This document shows, piece after piece, positions 5,975-6,165 of a DNA stretch of 6,165 bases. Both the position numbers and the translations under genes were made by a program. Source of the stretch: Deltaproteobacteria bacterium (GTDB taxonomy: Bacteria > Desulfobacterota > Desulfobaccia > Desulfobaccales > 0-14-0-80-60-11). Numbering within the stretch: the stretch's first letter is position 1; each line of letters opens with the position of its first letter. The notes under the pieces are model-generated. The model saw only the letters and a list, made by a program, of their open reading frames with translations, was not told where the DNA came from and searched no databases. Location: assembly GCA_016874945.1 (NCBI GenBank), contig VGSO01000186.1, positions 1-6,165 on the forward strand, given 5' to 3'.

Positions 5975-6001
5975 ATACAGGGGATTTATGGGGATTTTCA
6001 G
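5972..6001 (-). promoter_or_regulatory. Weak candidate promoter for the CoA-transferase
   Basis: On the minus strand CTGAAA (5996-6001) and TATAAA (5972-5977) are separated by 18 bp. They match the sigma70 boxes at four and five of six positions. The leader would then be about 265 nt and include both hairpins. The boxes lie inside the C-run/G-run repeat, so a chance match is likely enough to keep this low. Confidence 0.2.
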
Positions 6002-6123
6002 CAGACGGCATAATATCCCCCTGGCCCCCACTCATAAACTCATAAAAGGGGGGAGAGAGCTTTCATTTCCCCAACCTTTTAACCCCAAGGACCCGGAATT
6101 GTCTCCCAGACCCGGATGCCCGG

Positions 6124-6165
6124 CTAATCCTCCAGCAGCAAATAGACGCCGGGGAGGCCGGCCCA
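6124..6165 (-). CDS. C-terminal tail of an unidentified protein, cut by the right edge
   Basis: Reading inward from the right edge on the minus strand gives WAGLPGVYLLLED followed by a TAG stop at 6124-6126. The codons (GGC, CTC, CCC, GGC, GTC, CTG, CTG, GAG) show the same G/C-ending preference as the certain genes here, and the strand agrees with all of them. Thirteen residues are too few to name a family. Another frame is also open across this stretch, so the call rests on codon use and context only. Confidence 0.45.
   Translation of the reverse strand, partial: WAGLPGVYLLLED

Larger units (their letters stand above)
5952..6053. repeat. C-run/G-run repeat patch with several short inverted pairs
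   Basis: G-runs and C-runs alternate and can pair as GGGG/CCCC (5952-5955, 5965-5968), CCCCT/AGGGG (5966-5970, 5979-5983), GGGGAT/ATCCCC (5990-5995, 6015-6020) and CCCCC/GGGGG (6025-6029, 6048-6052). CTCATAAA is repeated in perfect tandem at 6031-6038 and 6039-6046 within the last loop. Composition is clearly unlike the neighbouring genes. It looks like one or two degenerate copies of a dispersed intergenic repeat. Confidence 0.45.
5699..6123. other. Long non-coding gap upstream of the CoA-transferase
   Basis: About 425 bp in which no frame on either strand shows a start, ribosome site and plausible protein together. From the right it holds a short stretch after the edge gene with ACCCGGA repeated at 6091-6097 and 6110-6116, then a C-run/G-run repeat patch, a 9-bp hairpin, a short inverted pair CTGATG/CATCAG (5817-5822, 5843-5848) and the 18-bp hairpin next to the CoA-transferase start. 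No tRNA or CRISPR is seen, and I do not recognise a known riboswitch class. Confidence 0.6.

Overview
All the genes I can support lie on the minus strand. Coding DNA is GC-rich with strong G/C bias at third codon positions; the gaps are AT-rich or repeat-filled. The gene mix (a bacterial ADP-glucose-type glycogen synthase overlapping a GalT-family gene, a multi-GAF sensor, a 4-hydroxybutyrate/acetate-type CoA-transferase and a DUF2905 membrane protein), together with CACAGATT-type and C-run/G-run intergenic repeats, suggests an anaerobic Desulfobacterota (former Deltaproteobacteria, for example the Syntrophobacter/Desulfobacca side). That placement is inference from protein flavour and repeat style; no rRNA or marker gene is present.

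Layout in the direction of transcription (right to left). (1) 6124-6165: probable last 13 codons of a gene entering from the right edge. (2) 5699-6123: about 425 bp without a convincing gene, holding a patch of alternating C-runs and G-runs (5952-6053), a small hairpin (5880-5901) and a long 18-bp hairpin (5742-5793) in the leader of the next gene. (3) 4397-5698: CoA-transferase of the acetyl-CoA hydrolase/transferase family. (4) 4338-4400: short repeat with a 12-bp perfect inverted repeat, three CACAGAT units and a consensus DnaA-box sequence. (5) 4114-4326: small DUF2905 two-helix membrane protein. (6) 4029-4116: a second palindromic repeat, directly upstream of a good sigma70-type promoter (4013-4040). 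(7) 2928-3953 galT-like, 1474-2940 glgA and 1-1467 triple-GAF sensor (cut by the left edge) form a tightly packed operon: 13-bp overlap, then a 6-bp gap.

How they may work together: the operon pairs a nucleotide-sugar transferase with glycogen synthase and a putative small-molecule or redox sensor, which fits control of carbon storage. GalT here may act on ADP-glucose or on galactose/hexose-1-phosphate feeding; the sequence alone does not decide. The CoA-transferase probably moves CoA between short-chain acyl groups and is a separate unit. I do not see a wholly new system. The most unusual points are the lost lysine in the GlgA KxGGL motif, the altered first zinc motif of GalT, the competing hairpins over the galT Shine-Dalgarno, and the structured leader of the CoA-transferase.
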